A stretch of DNA of 64,000 nucleotides from NCBI GenBank assembly GCA_963744905.1, contig CAVUUV010000005.1, positions 186,001-250,000 of the forward strand, written 5' to 3'. The DNA comes from DATFFO01 sp963744905. Lineage in GTDB: Bacteria; Actinomycetota; Acidimicrobiia; Spongiisociales; ZC4RG35. The notes beneath the pieces were generated by a model. It was not told the origin of the DNA. It did no database searches and worked only from the letters and a program-made list of their open reading frames with translations. The position numbers were made by a program, and so were the translations under genes. This document shows positions 1 to 8,298 of this stretch, one piece after another. How positions within the stretch are numbered: the first letter of the stretch is position 1; every line of letters begins with the position of its first letter.

Positions 1-603
1 ACCCTGTCGGAAAGGGTCTGGTGGCAATTGAGGGCATGGATGGATGCTCCGGGTGGGGTACCGGGGGGCCTGGTGAGGATCGGGCTCGATCCTTCGGATC
101 TATCCGACGAAGGCCGTCAACTCCCCCTGCTGGAACAGGTCGGCAGTGGGTGGCAGGAGGTCGATGAGGGCCGCCATGATGTGGAACGGGCCCTGCAACG
201 CGCCCAGGCCCTGGTCGGCCCCGACGCCGTTCTCCAGGCACTTCCTCAGGGCGGGCGCATGCCCCATGACCGGGTGCATTGGTTTCCCTGGGGAGAGGAG
301 CCGGGTCCGGTCGAACGGGATCCGAACGCACCCTGGCCGGGAAGGGTGCTCTCGCCCAGCCCGGCGCTGGTATCGGCTTCCCCTCCTCTGTTGGAGGTGG
401 AGTGGGAAGGTGGAATGCCGGTTCGGGTGAGGATGGGGACCAGGTGGGAGACGGTTCTGGGCTGGAGTGGCCCCTGGCGCATGACCGGCCGCTGGTGGCG
501 AGGGGAACAACCGGTGGATCGTTATCAAATAGTGACCTCACTAGGAGCGATGTTGTGCGTGGTAGACGACGGCAAGGCCTATCTGGCCGGTGTCTACGAC
601 TGA
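1..603 (+). CDS. imuB: ImuB-like Y-family polymerase homologue, 3' end only
   Basis: The reading frame is open from the first base and ends with TGA at 601-603, so only about the last 200 residues are present. The visible part starts with ERVWWQLRAW, has a proline-rich WPGRVLSPSPALV stretch, a central GPWRMTGRWW motif, and ends YLAGVYD. This layout is what I know of the C-terminal region of ImuB, the catalytically inactive Y-family protein that links DnaE2 to the sliding clamp in the SOS mutasome. The polymerase core lies outside the window, so the name rests on the tail alone. dnaE2 is 19 kb downstream and carries a LexA box, which fits. The stop overlaps the convergent plsC gene by 10 bp. 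Confidence 0.72.
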   Translation, partial: TLSERVWWQLRAWMDAPGGVPGGLVRIGLDPSDLSDEGRQLPLLEQVGSGWQEVDEGRHDVERALQRAQALVGPDAVLQALPQGGRMPHDRVHWFPWGEEPGPVERDPNAPWPGRVLSPSPALVSASPPLLEVEWEGGMPVRVRMGTRWETVLGWSGPWRMTGRWWRGEQPVDRYQIVTSLGAMLCVVDDGKAYLAGVYD

Positions 604-1331
604 GATACCAGATCTGCCAAACGCATTTCGATCGCGGCGTGAACCTCATCTCGCAGGCGAGTGGTGTCGGCGTGAGTCATCCCACTCGTTTCCACCGGTT
701 CTTCCACCACCACCTTGACCCGCCCGCCGCGGATCTTCATCGAATTGGGAGGCCACGCTTGGTAAGTCCCGTGGATGGTGACCGGTAAGACGGGGAGCTG
801 AGCCGAGATTGCCATGGTGAATGCACCCTTCTTGAACAGGGCCAGAGCCCCGGCCCGGGATCTGGTTCCTTCCGGATAGATGATCAGCGATCGACCGGAG
901 GCGATGAGCTGCTTGGCCTGGACGTTGACCTGCTCGTGAATGGCGGCATGGGCGGATCGATCCACCTCGACTATTCCGATGGAGCGCATCGCCGTCGCCA
1001 GGAGCGGAATAGCGAACAGCTCCTTCTTGGCCAGGAACCTGATCGGCAAGGGAACTGCCAGGAAGCAAACCATGATGTCCAGGTTGGAGATGTGGTTGGC
1101 AACCACCACGTAGGAGCGGCCAGGATCGATCCGCTCCTGTCCCTCTACGCTCATATCAACCCCCGCCGCCGCCAGCCACACTCGGCTCCACATGCGTGCC
1201 GTGCGATCGATCCAGGGGCTGGTGGGAGACACCTTCGACAAGATGATGACCGCCACCGAGCCCACGACGGTGGCCAAGAACCCGGCCAGTGCGGTGAGGA
1301 CGATGCGCGGCACACACCGCAGGGTTTCCAT
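594..1331 (-). CDS. plsC: 1-acyl-sn-glycerol-3-phosphate acyltransferase (PlsC family)
   Basis: This 245-residue protein would acylate lysophosphatidic acid to phosphatidic acid at the inner membrane face. It has a hydrophobic N-terminal segment (about residues 10-32), the catalytic NHISNLD motif (His80, Asp85, the HX4D box) and the substrate motif PEGTRSR (about 153-159), all in the usual order and length. There is no Shine-Dalgarno site before the ATG; instead TACGAT sits 6 nt upstream, so the transcript may be leaderless. It is convergent with imuB. Related acyltransferases with other acceptors cannot be excluded. Confidence 0.88.
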   Translation of the reverse strand: METLRCVPRIVLTALAGFLATVVGSVAVIILSKVSPTSPWIDRTARMWSRVWLAAAGVDMSVEGQERIDPGRSYVVVANHISNLDIMVCFLAVPLPIRFLAKKELFAIPLLATAMRSIGIVEVDRSAHAAIHEQVNVQAKQLIASGRSLIIYPEGTRSRAGALALFKKGAFTMAISAQLPVLPVTIHGTYQAWPPNSMKIRGGRVKVVVEEPVETSGMTHADTTRLRDEVHAAIEMRLADLVSQS

Positions 1332-1337
1332 GGGAGG

Positions 1338-1343
1338 ATCGTA
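1338..1343 (-). promoter_or_regulatory. -10 box, probable leaderless promoter of plsC
   Basis: TACGAT lies 6 nt before the ATG on the minus strand and no purine-rich ribosome binding site is present. It is one of many TANNNT boxes at this distance in the window. Confidence 0.5.
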
Positions 1344-1350
1344 GACCGCC

Positions 1351-2097
1351 TCAACGCAGGTCTTCGATCAGGTCCTCTAGTGTCGACCAACAGGTTTCTG
1401 CCCAGATCATGTGCCCGGCGGCGTTGGGATGGAAGCGGTCGAGCGACCACACGTCGCGGCGGGTCCGGAATTGCTCACTGGCCCAGCCCCACTGCTCCGC
1501 CTTGTGGACCCCGTGTCGCTCCGCCACCTCATCGTGGACCCGGTCGGCACGGCGAGCAAGCCCGGTGACCATCTGGCGCAGGGGAGGCGCCAACCGGGGG
1601 ATGGCGCCCATGTCGCCCACCCCACTCAAGAGGACCCGGGCTCCTGACTCCGTCAGGGAAGAGACGATCGTCTCCAGATTGGAGGCGAGCCGGCGCATCG
1701 GGACTCCGCGGATGACGTCATTGGCCCCCACGGATACCAGGGCCAGATGGGGTGAGAAGGTCAACGCAGGGTCCAGTTGATCGGCTACCAGGTCGGACGA
1801 CGTTGCGCCCCCCACTCCGACGGATCGGAGCGAGATCGGCCGTGCCAGGTGCTGGGACAGCCGCCGTGCGACCACGCGAACCCAGATCTCGTCCGGTCCC
1901 TGGACGCCCGGGGCGGTCAGGGTCGAGTCCCCCAGAGCCACTATACGCAGAGGGCGACCGTCTCCCGTTAGAAACAGAGACGCGTCGAATGAGGGCTGGT
2001 CGGGAGCCGGCCACAGGACGGCCGCGGCCAGCTCGGCACTCAAGGTGAGAGCGCCGGCAAAAGCCAATCGGCGAGCGACCCTTACCGGCGTTGTCAT
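1351..2097 (-). CDS. SGNH/GDSL-type esterase with N-terminal signal anchor
   Basis: The 248-residue protein has a hydrophobic N-terminal segment (about residues 11-28), suggesting export or membrane anchoring. The SGNH hydrolase blocks are clear: GDST with nucleophile Ser58, a glycine block SVGVGGAT (about 92-99), VGANDV with Asn126, and the catalytic pair Asp220/His223 in DRFHPN. Such enzymes hydrolyse esters of lipids or acylated sugars; the substrate cannot be told from sequence. The frame is open 56 codons further upstream, but the extension has no family similarity, so I start at the ATG at 2097; another ATG lies three codons earlier. Confidence 0.82.
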   Translation of the reverse strand: MTTPVRVARRLAFAGALTLSAELAAAVLWPAPDQPSFDASLFLTGDGRPLRIVALGDSTLTAPGVQGPDEIWVRVVARRLSQHLARPISLRSVGVGGATSSDLVADQLDPALTFSPHLALVSVGANDVIRGVPMRRLASNLETIVSSLTESGARVLLSGVGDMGAIPRLAPPLRQMVTGLARRADRVHDEVAERHGVHKAEQWGWASEQFRTRRDVWSLDRFHPNAAGHMIWAETCWSTLEDLIEDLR

Positions 2098-2287
2098 GGA
2101 GCACATGGTGCCATGATCGGCGGTATTTGGAAACGCTCCCGGGGGCATGCAGCCGAGGGCAGGTTCAGCCCCTGGACTTCTTCTTCCAGCGAATACTCCT
2201 CCACACAGTCGTCGCCACTGCTCCGTCAATTCGGCGCATCCTGTCCGGCTCGTGGGCAAGATCACAGTCGAGCTCGATCCGACCGGG

Positions 2288-2293
2288 TACTCT
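2288..2293 (+). promoter_or_regulatory. -10 box, probable leaderless promoter of the marR-type gene
   Basis: TACTCT ends 7 nt before the ATG at 2301, and the intervening GAAAAAT is no ribosome binding site. Confidence 0.45.
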
Positions 2294-2300
2294 GAAAAAT

Positions 2301-2756
2301 ATGCCGGGCATCAGCGACGCTGAGATGAAGGCCTGGGAGAGCTTCGTGCGAGCTCATCGCTTCATTGCCTCCCGTGTCGATGCCGCGCTCCAGGAAGCTC
2401 ATCATCTCTCTCTCATGTGGTTCGAGGCACTCGTCCAGATCGATCGAGCCGACAACCCACTGCGGATGCACGAGCTGGCCGACCGTCTGCTGCTGTCGAG
2501 AAGCGCTGCCTCGCGTTTCGTCGATCGATTGGAGGAGAACGGGCTCGTGCGGAGACGTCTGTCGCAGGAAGACCGGAGGGGCATGGAGGTGAGTCTCACC
2601 CCCAGCGGACACGAGAGGCTGGGCATGGCCCGACACACCCATGCCCGTTGCGTTCGGGCCTACTTCCTAGACCACCTGGACGAGGACGGCCTGGACACGC
2701 TGAACTCCGCCCTGTCGAGAGTCCTCGAGGATTCCGACGGACTCATGACGCAATGA
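2301..2756 (+). CDS. MarR-family transcriptional regulator
   Basis: The 151-residue protein has the MarR layout: N-terminal dimerisation helices, then the winged helix with MHELADRLLLSRSAASRFVD (helix-turn-helix, about residues 55-75), the wing sequence RRRLSQEDRRGMEVSLT, and a C-terminal dimerisation helix. It would bind DNA as a dimer and respond to a small ligand. The ATG at 2301 is chosen because the family begins here, although the frame is open upstream. The divergent SGNH gene shares the 200-bp intergenic region and is a possible target. Confidence 0.88.
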   Translation: MPGISDAEMKAWESFVRAHRFIASRVDAALQEAHHLSLMWFEALVQIDRADNPLRMHELADRLLLSRSAASRFVDRLEENGLVRRRLSQEDRRGMEVSLTPSGHERLGMARHTHARCVRAYFLDHLDEDGLDTLNSALSRVLEDSDGLMTQ

Positions 2757-2768
2757 CGTCCCGGGACG
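2757..2768. terminator. short palindrome between convergent genes
   Basis: CGTCCCGGGACG is a perfect 12-bp palindrome directly after the marR stop and before the convergent small gene. It could pause transcription from both sides, but it has no usable loop and no T tract. Confidence 0.25.
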
Positions 2769-2790
2769 CCCCGGGCGGATCGGATTCCGC

Positions 2791-3111
2791 TCAGCCGGTG
2801 TCTGCCGCCTGACGGAGCCGGTCGGCAAGCCCAAATCGGGGCCGCTCGCCCGTGGTCAGGTCGATCTCCAGATCGACGCCGGCGGCGAACCCGGAGGGGT
2901 CATCGGGATTGAAGGCCAGAGCCTCATCTTCGATCGTGAGCATGAAGCGAAAGATGCTCTCACGCCGGATATGCACATCGGCGATGTCCCACGATCCGAT
3001 TCGTTGACTCTCAGACCACATCCTGATTCGACCGTCGTCGACCTGTAGAGTCACCCTGAGCGGCGCGTCGTGGCTGTCGATCGGTTGAAGTATGCCTTGA
3101 AACTTTTGCAC
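2791..3111 (-). CDS. conserved-looking small protein of unknown function
   Basis: I do not recognise this 106-residue protein. It is soluble and beta-rich in appearance (alternating polar/hydrophobic residues, for example RVTLQVDDGRIRMWSES), with the motif GSWDIADVHIRRE and a C-terminal FGLADRLRQAAD helix. The start is the GTG at 3111, preceded by a strong GGGAGGAG site four bases upstream; the frame also has an ATG 13 codons earlier at 3150, but that would leave only 20 bp before the divergent icmF start. It shares a roughly 60-bp divergent promoter region with icmF. Confidence 0.6.
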   Translation of the reverse strand: MQKFQGILQPIDSHDAPLRVTLQVDDGRIRMWSESQRIGSWDIADVHIRRESIFRFMLTIEDEALAFNPDDPSGFAAGVDLEIDLTTGERPRFGLADRLRQAADTG

Positions 3112-3158
3112 CCGGCTCCTCCCTGGGTCCCGGAGCCTAATTCTAGCCACGACCCCTT

Positions 3159-3164
3159 TAGCAT
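3159..3164 (+). promoter_or_regulatory. -10 box, probable leaderless promoter of icmF
   Basis: TAGCAT ends 6 nt before the icmF ATG; the intervening GGAAGC could also act as a weak ribosome binding site if transcription starts further upstream. Confidence 0.4.
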
Positions 3165-3170
3165 GGAAGC

Positions 3171-6100
3171 ATGAATTTCACGCCGTCTCCGCGCCGTTTC
3201 GTGACCGGGACGACTTTGTTTGATGGTCATGATGCGGCGATCAACATTTTTCGCCGGATCTTGCAGGCGAAGGGGGCGGAGGTGATCCATTTGGGTCATA
3301 ACCGGTCGGGGTTGGACATCGTGGAGACGGCGATCGAGGAGGATGCCCATGCGGTGGCGGTGACTTCGTATCAGGGTGGGCACATGGAGTTCTACCGCTA
3401 TTTGCGGGACTTGTTGGTGGAGCGGGATGCGGCCCATATCCGGATTTTCGGGGGTGGCGGGGGAACGATTCTTCCTTCCGAGGGTGAGGAGTTGGCGGCG
3501 TATGGGGTGACGCGGATCTATTCGCCCGATGATGGCCGCCGGCTGGGGTTGGAGGGGATGGTGGATGACATGTTGGCCCGGACGGATTTCGTCCGGGGCG
3601 AGTTGGGGGCGGACACGGATGGATTGTTCGAGCGGCTGGTGTCGGGGGACCGGGCGGCGGTGGCGTTGTTGATTTCGGCGGCGGAGAACTTCTCGGAGAA
3701 GTACCCGGAGATCCTGGAGCGGGTTTCGGAGTTGGCGGGGTCGTCGGAGGCGCCGGTGGTGGGTTTGACGGGGACTGGGGGTTCGGGGAAGTCGTCTTTG
3801 ACCGATGAGTTGGTGCGGCGGTTCCTCCTGGATCGGGAGGACCGGTCGGTGGCGGTCCTGTCGGTGGATCCGTCCCGGCGCCGGTCGGGCGGTGCGCTGT
3901 TGGGGGATCGGATCCGGATGAACTCGATTCCCCATCCGCGGGCGTATATGCGTTCGATGGCGACTCGGGAGTCGTCTCTGTCGTTGTCGCGGGATATCGG
4001 TTCGGCCATCGACATCGTGAAAGCGGCGGGGTTCGATCTGGTGTTGGTGGAGACGTCGGGGATCGGCCAGGCCGACACCGAGATGGTGGATCTGGTCGAT
4101 GTGGGGGTGTATGTGATGACGCCCGAGTACGGGGCGGCCACCCAGTTGGAGAAGATCGACATGTTGGACTTCGCCGATCTGGTGGTGGTGAACAAGGCGG
4201 ACAAGCCGGGGTGGGAGGACGCCCTTCGGGATGTGCGCAAGCAGGTGCGGCGTAACCGGGTGGCGTTCGCGGTGTCCGAGGACGAACTGGGCGTGTATGC
4301 GACCATCGCCTCGGATTTCAATGATCCGGGCACGAACCGGTTCTATCTGGAGTTGATGCGGACGATCGACCAGGCCTCGCCGGTGGACTTCGCGCCCCGG
4401 ATCGATCTGGAGACAGAGGCGGGGGCGAAGCATGTGGTGGTGCCGGCCAAACGGGAGCGGTATCTGGCCGAAATCGCCGAGGGGAACCGGGCTTACGACG
4501 CCTGGGCGGTCCGGGAGGCGGAAGCGGCCGAGGAGGCCTATCGGATGCGGGGAGCGGCCCAGGCCAGCGGGGATCCCGAGCTGGCGGAACGGGCGGCCGA
4601 GTTGTGGGAGAAGGTGGATTCGGGGGTGCGGGCCCGTCTGGAGGGTTGGGAGGAGATGACCGAGGCGTATTCGGGCGACACCCTGTCCTATGAGGTGCGG
4701 GGCCGGCCGGTCGAGGCTCCGCTGCGGTCCGAGACCCTGTCGCACACCAAGGTCCCCAAGGTGGCCTTGCCCAGGATGCGGTCGTGGGGTGATCGGGTGT
4801 GGTGGCTGTCCCAGGAGAACCTGCCCGGCGCCTTTCCGTACACGGCCGGGATCTACCCGTTGAAGCGCACCCAGGAGGACCCGACCCGGATGTTCGCCGG
4901 GGAAGGACCCCCCGAACAGACCAACCGCCGTTTCCACTACCTGGCCGAGGGAATGCCGGCCAAGCGCCTCTCCACCGCTTTCGACTCGGTGACTCTGTAT
5001 GGGGAGGACCCGGCCGAGCGACCCGACATCTACGGCAAGGTGGGCAACTCGGGGGTGTCGGTGGCGTCTTTGGACGACGCCAAGAAGCTGTATTCGGGTT
5101 TCGACCTGTGCGACCCGGCCACTTCGGTGTCGATGACCATCAACGGTCCCGCCCCCATCATCCTGGGCTTCTTCCTCAACGCGGCCGTGGACCAGGCGTG
5201 TGAGAAGCACATCCGCGCCCAGGGCCTGGAGGACCAGGTCGAGGCCGCCTTCCAGCGCGTATATGGGGACGCCCCGAGACCGACCTATGACGGTTCCCTG
5301 CCCGAGGGCCACGACGGGCTGGGCCTGATGCTGCTGGGCCTGTGCGGCGACCAGGTCCTCGATGCCGAGACCTATGAGCGGATCAAGGCCGACACCCTCA
5401 AGACGGTGCGGGGCACGGTCCAGGCCGACATATTGAAAGAGGACCAGGCTCAGAACACCTGCATCTTCTCCACCGAGTTCGCATTGAAGATGATGGGCGA
5501 CGTCCAGCAGTACTTCACCGAGCAGGGGGTGCGCAACTTCTATTCGGTGTCGATTTCGGGCTATCACATGGCCGAGGCGGGCGCCAACCCCATCACCCAG
5601 CTCGCCTTCACTCTGGCCAACGGGTTCACCTACGTCGAGTACTACCTGGCCCGGGGCCTCGACATCGACGACTTCGCTCCCAACCTGTCGTTCTTCTTCT
5701 CCAACGGCATCGACGCCGAATACGCCGTCATCGGCCGGGTGGCCCGCCGCATCTGGGCCAAGGCGATGAAACACCGCTACGGGGCCAACGACCGCTCCCA
5801 GATGCTCAAATACCACATCCAGACCTCGGGCCGCAGCCTTCACGCCCAAGAGATCGGCTTCAACGACATTCGCACCACCCTCCAGGCCCTTTACGCCATC
5901 TACGACAACTGCAACAGCCTGCACACCAACGCCTACGACGAAGCCATCACCACCCCCACCGAAGAATCGGTACGGCGGGCCATGGCCATCCAGCTGATCA
6001 TCAACCGCGAACTCGGCCTGGCCCGCAACGAAAACCCCCTCCAGGGCAGCTACATCATCGAAGAGCTCACCGACCTGGTCGAAGAAGCCGTCCTGACAGA

Positions 6101-6509
6101 ATTCGAACGCATCTCCAGCCGGGGCGGAGTCCTCGGGGCCATGGAACGCCAATACCAGCGCACCAAGATCCAAGAAGAATCCCTCTACTACGAACGGATG
6201 AAAGAATCCGGCCAGTACCCCATCGTCGGGATCAACACCTTCATCTCCAAAGACGGCTCCCCCTTCGTGGTCCCCGAACAACTCGTCCGCAGCACCGACG
6301 CCGACAAGAACCGCCTGATCCAGGCCGTCACCGCGGTCCGAAACCGCAACCCCGAAGCCACCCGGACCGCCCTCCACGACCTCGCCCACGCCGCCACCGC
6401 CGGCCAAAACACCTTCGGATCCCTGATGGAAACCACCAAAGTCGCCTCCCTCGGACAAATCACCCACACCCTCTACCAAGTCGGCGGCCAATACCGCCGC
6501 AACATGTGA
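3171..6509 (+). CDS. icmF: fused isobutyryl-CoA mutase with G-protein chaperone domain
   Basis: This 1112-residue enzyme interconverts isobutyryl-CoA and n-butyryl-CoA using adenosylcobalamin. Domains follow the IcmF order: B12-binding domain (residues 8-140, with FDGHDAAINIF carrying the cobalt-ligand His, and SYQGGH), MeaB-like GTPase (P-loop GLTGTGGSGKSS near residue 200) and the mutase barrel from about 530. The residues that separate isobutyryl- from methylmalonyl-CoA mutases look IcmF-like: Phe in RMFAGEG (about 574) where methylmalonyl-CoA mutase has Tyr, and Gln in QAQNTCIF (about 761) where it has Arg. Base use is odd: the 5' part is G-rich on the coding strand and the 3' part C-rich. 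A DUF2277 gene follows after 10 bp. Confidence 0.92.
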   Translation: MNFTPSPRRFVTGTTLFDGHDAAINIFRRILQAKGAEVIHLGHNRSGLDIVETAIEEDAHAVAVTSYQGGHMEFYRYLRDLLVERDAAHIRIFGGGGGTILPSEGEELAAYGVTRIYSPDDGRRLGLEGMVDDMLARTDFVRGELGADTDGLFERLVSGDRAAVALLISAAENFSEKYPEILERVSELAGSSEAPVVGLTGTGGSGKSSLTDELVRRFLLDREDRSVAVLSVDPSRRRSGGALLGDRIRMNSIPHPRAYMRSMATRESSLSLSRDIGSAIDIVKAAGFDLVLVETSGIGQADTEMVDLVDVGVYVMTPEYGAATQLEKIDMLDFADLVVVNKADKPGWEDALRDVRKQVRRNRVAFAVSEDELGVYATIASDFNDPGTNRFYLELMRTIDQASPVDFAPRIDLETEAGAKHVVVPAKRERYLAEIAEGNRAYDAWAVREAEAAEEAYRMRGAAQASGDPELAERAAELWEKVDSGVRARLEGWEEMTEAYSGDTLSYEVRGRPVEAPLRSETLSHTKVPKVALPRMRSWGDRVWWLSQENLPGAFPYTAGIYPLKRTQEDPTRMFAGEGPPEQTNRRFHYLAEGMPAKRLSTAFDSVTLYGEDPAERPDIYGKVGNSGVSVASLDDAKKLYSGFDLCDPATSVSMTINGPAPIILGFFLNAAVDQACEKHIRAQGLEDQVEAAFQRVYGDAPRPTYDGSLPEGHDGLGLMLLGLCGDQVLDAETYERIKADTLKTVRGTVQADILKEDQAQNTCIFSTEFALKMMGDVQQYFTEQGVRNFYSVSISGYHMAEAGANPITQLAFTLANGFTYVEYYLARGLDIDDFAPNLSFFFSNGIDAEYAVIGRVARRIWAKAMKHRYGANDRSQMLKYHIQTSGRSLHAQEIGFNDIRTTLQALYAIYDNCNSLHTNAYDEAITTPTEESVRRAMAIQLIINRELGLARNENPLQGSYIIEELTDLVEEAVLTEFERISSRGGVLGAMERQYQRTKIQEESLYYERMKESGQYPIVGINTFISKDGSPFVVPEQLVRSTDADKNRLIQAVTAVRNRNPEATRTALHDLAHAATAGQNTFGSLMETTKVASLGQITHTLYQVGGQYRRNM

Positions 6510-6519
6510 GGAGACCCAC

Positions 6520-6729
6520 GTGTGCAGATCCATCCACCGGCTACGGGAAGGCGCCCTAATCGCTCCCCCCGAAGACATCGAGGCCGCGGCGCGTCAGTTC
6601 GTGCGCAAGGTATCCGGGTTCAGTCGCCCCGCCGCCCACAACCAGGCGGCCTTCGACTCTGCCGTTTCCGAGATAACGCAGGCGGTCAGCAAGCTCATGG
6701 ATGGTCTCGAGATACGAGGCGCCTCCTGA
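6520..6729 (+). CDS. DUF2277 family small protein
   Basis: The 69-residue protein begins MCRSIHRLR and contains AARQFVRKVSGFSRPAAHN followed by an amphipathic helix, which matches what I know of DUF2277, a small family of unknown function. It starts with GTG and has GAGGAG seven bases upstream. It lies 10 bp after icmF and is probably cotranscribed, so a link to acyl-CoA metabolism is possible but unproven. Confidence 0.8.
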   Translation: MCRSIHRLREGALIAPPEDIEAAARQFVRKVSGFSRPAAHNQAAFDSAVSEITQAVSKLMDGLEIRGAS

Positions 6730-6794
6730 CCACCACCCGATAGCTTCGCCGAGCTGGGATCATCATCTCAGGCGGCCCGGGTGATTCCACTCCT

Positions 6795-7778
6795 ATGAAC
6801 GATCGAACGCGCACCCAGACACCAAGACGACGGCGGCGGATGACCCGCGGCCAGCGCTGGATCATCGCCCTTCTCATTGTGGCCGTCGTCCTGGTGGGAG
6901 CGGTTGTCGGAAGTCTCTACCTGGCCAGGTTCCGGATGACCGACCTCGGGTCGATTCCGTCCCTGGCGGCCGGCAACGACACCTACGTGCTGGTCGGTTC
7001 CGACAGCCGACAAAACCTGCCCGACGATCTGGAAGGCAAATTCGGAGACTTCTCCGGTGCCCGGGCGGATGTGATCATCCTCATGCAGGTAACCGACGGC
7101 GTCCGCCAGATGATCTCGATCCCCCGCGATCTCAAGGTGGACATCCCCGGTCACGGGACCAACAAGATCAATGCTGCCTATGCCTTCGGTGGACCCGACC
7201 TGCTGGTGGAGACGTTGACTGCCGAGACCGGGGTGCCCATCAACCACTACGTCGAGGTGGGCTTCGGTGGCCTGGCCGGAATCGTCGATGCGGTGGGGGG
7301 CATCGAACTCGACTTCCCTGCACCCGCTCGCGACCTGAAATCGGGCCTGCAGGTGGATCAGGCCGGGTCTCAGGTGGTGGATGGGGCGACCGCTCTCGCC
7401 TACGCCCGCTCCAGACACTACGAGGAGAAGCGAGACGGCGAATGGGTACCGGCGGGAGGCAACGACATCGCCCGGACCGGGAGGCAGCGGGAGGTGCTGA
7501 TGAAGATCGTCGACAAGGCCTCCAGTCTCTCCGGGGTTGTGCGCTCGCCGGTGCTGCTGACCAGAGTCACCGGCAACCTCTCCGTCGACTCGACCGTTTC
7601 CCCGTACCGGCTGGTGCGGACTGCCTGGGCGTTTCGCTCCGCCGGTGAAACCCAGGCCGTCAGCCTGCCCGTGAAAACGTCGAGCGAAGGGGGCGTGTCG
7701 TACGTGGTCCGCCAGGAGCCCGAAGCCACCAACATGCTCGAGGCATTTGCCGCCGGTCGACCACTGCCGGGAGAGTGA
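6795..7778 (+). CDS. LytR-CpsA-Psr (LCP) family protein
   Basis: LCP proteins transfer undecaprenyl-linked polymers onto peptidoglycan outside the cell. This 327-residue member has a basic cytoplasmic N-terminus (RRRRR), one transmembrane segment (about residues 23-45) and an extracellular LCP domain: LVGSDSR, SGARADVIILMQV, SIPRDLKVDIPGHG, NKINAAYAFGG and later ALAYARSRHYE with GNDIARTGRQREVL. These conserved Arg and Asp residues bind the pyrophosphate lipid. Length is normal for single-domain members. No clear ribosome binding site is visible. Confidence 0.92.
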   Translation: MNDRTRTQTPRRRRRMTRGQRWIIALLIVAVVLVGAVVGSLYLARFRMTDLGSIPSLAAGNDTYVLVGSDSRQNLPDDLEGKFGDFSGARADVIILMQVTDGVRQMISIPRDLKVDIPGHGTNKINAAYAFGGPDLLVETLTAETGVPINHYVEVGFGGLAGIVDAVGGIELDFPAPARDLKSGLQVDQAGSQVVDGATALAYARSRHYEEKRDGEWVPAGGNDIARTGRQREVLMKIVDKASSLSGVVRSPVLLTRVTGNLSVDSTVSPYRLVRTAWAFRSAGETQAVSLPVKTSSEGGVSYVVRQEPEATNMLEAFAAGRPLPGE

Positions 7779-7791
7779 GCCGGCGCGGGCG

Positions 7792-8214
7792 TCAGGGTGA
7801 CTGGGCCTCGACCTGATCCATCACCTGGCCCACCAGGTCCTTTCCGGCTTTCGACGACGGGGACAGACCCCGCAGACGATCCAGGGTGTCGATCCGCTGG
7901 GCAACGGCATCACACCCGAGCTTCTCGCCGATCTTGAAATAGGAGGTCTTGGCTATCACGTCCACCTTCGTGTTGAGGGCGCCGGATGGCACCCTGCCGC
8001 CCGAAGAGGCGGCCAGGTCATCGAGTTCCTGGGCGGCCTCTCGCACCACGGCCACAAAGGTGTCGCTGAGGGTGCCGCAGTCACGGAGATCGGCCAGAGT
8101 CTTGTCCAGGTCGAATCCGGGACCGATGTCCTTGGGGAAAGTCACGGTCACCGAACCACAGGCTGCAAGGGACGTGGCCAGTGCCACCAGCACGGCCATG
8201 AGCTTGAGTCGCAC
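7792..8214 (-). CDS. small lipoprotein of unknown function
   Basis: The 140-residue product starts with a typical lipoprotein signal ending in the lipobox LAAC (Cys at about residue 19), so it should be lipidated and anchored outside. The mature part has predicted helices and two further Cys (RDCGTL and KLGCDAV) that may form a disulfide. I recognise no family. The GTG start has GGGAG eight bases upstream. It is convergent with the LCP gene. Confidence 0.72.
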   Translation of the reverse strand: MRLKLMAVLVALATSLAACGSVTVTFPKDIGPGFDLDKTLADLRDCGTLSDTFVAVVREAAQELDDLAASSGGRVPSGALNTKVDVIAKTSYFKIGEKLGCDAVAQRIDTLDRLRGLSPSSKAGKDLVGQVMDQVEAQSP

Positions 8215-8284
8215 GCTTGACTCCCTCGACGTCTCGGTCGGGCAGCGTAGCCGATATCGGGTTCAGCCGGTCGGAGAGGGCCGG

Positions 8285-8290
8285 TACCCT
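8285..8290 (+). promoter_or_regulatory. -10 box, probable leaderless promoter of valS
   Basis: TACCCT ends 8 nt before the valS ATG and no ribosome binding site intervenes. Confidence 0.45.
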
Positions 8291-8298
8291 TGCCGTCT

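Noticed and set aside
3051..6578. Open frame of 1175 codons on the minus strand opposite icmF
   Set aside because: It is antisense to a clear enzyme gene; in GC-rich DNA the opposite frame often lacks stops. The protein is a low-complexity Arg/Pro/His/Gly mix without domains.
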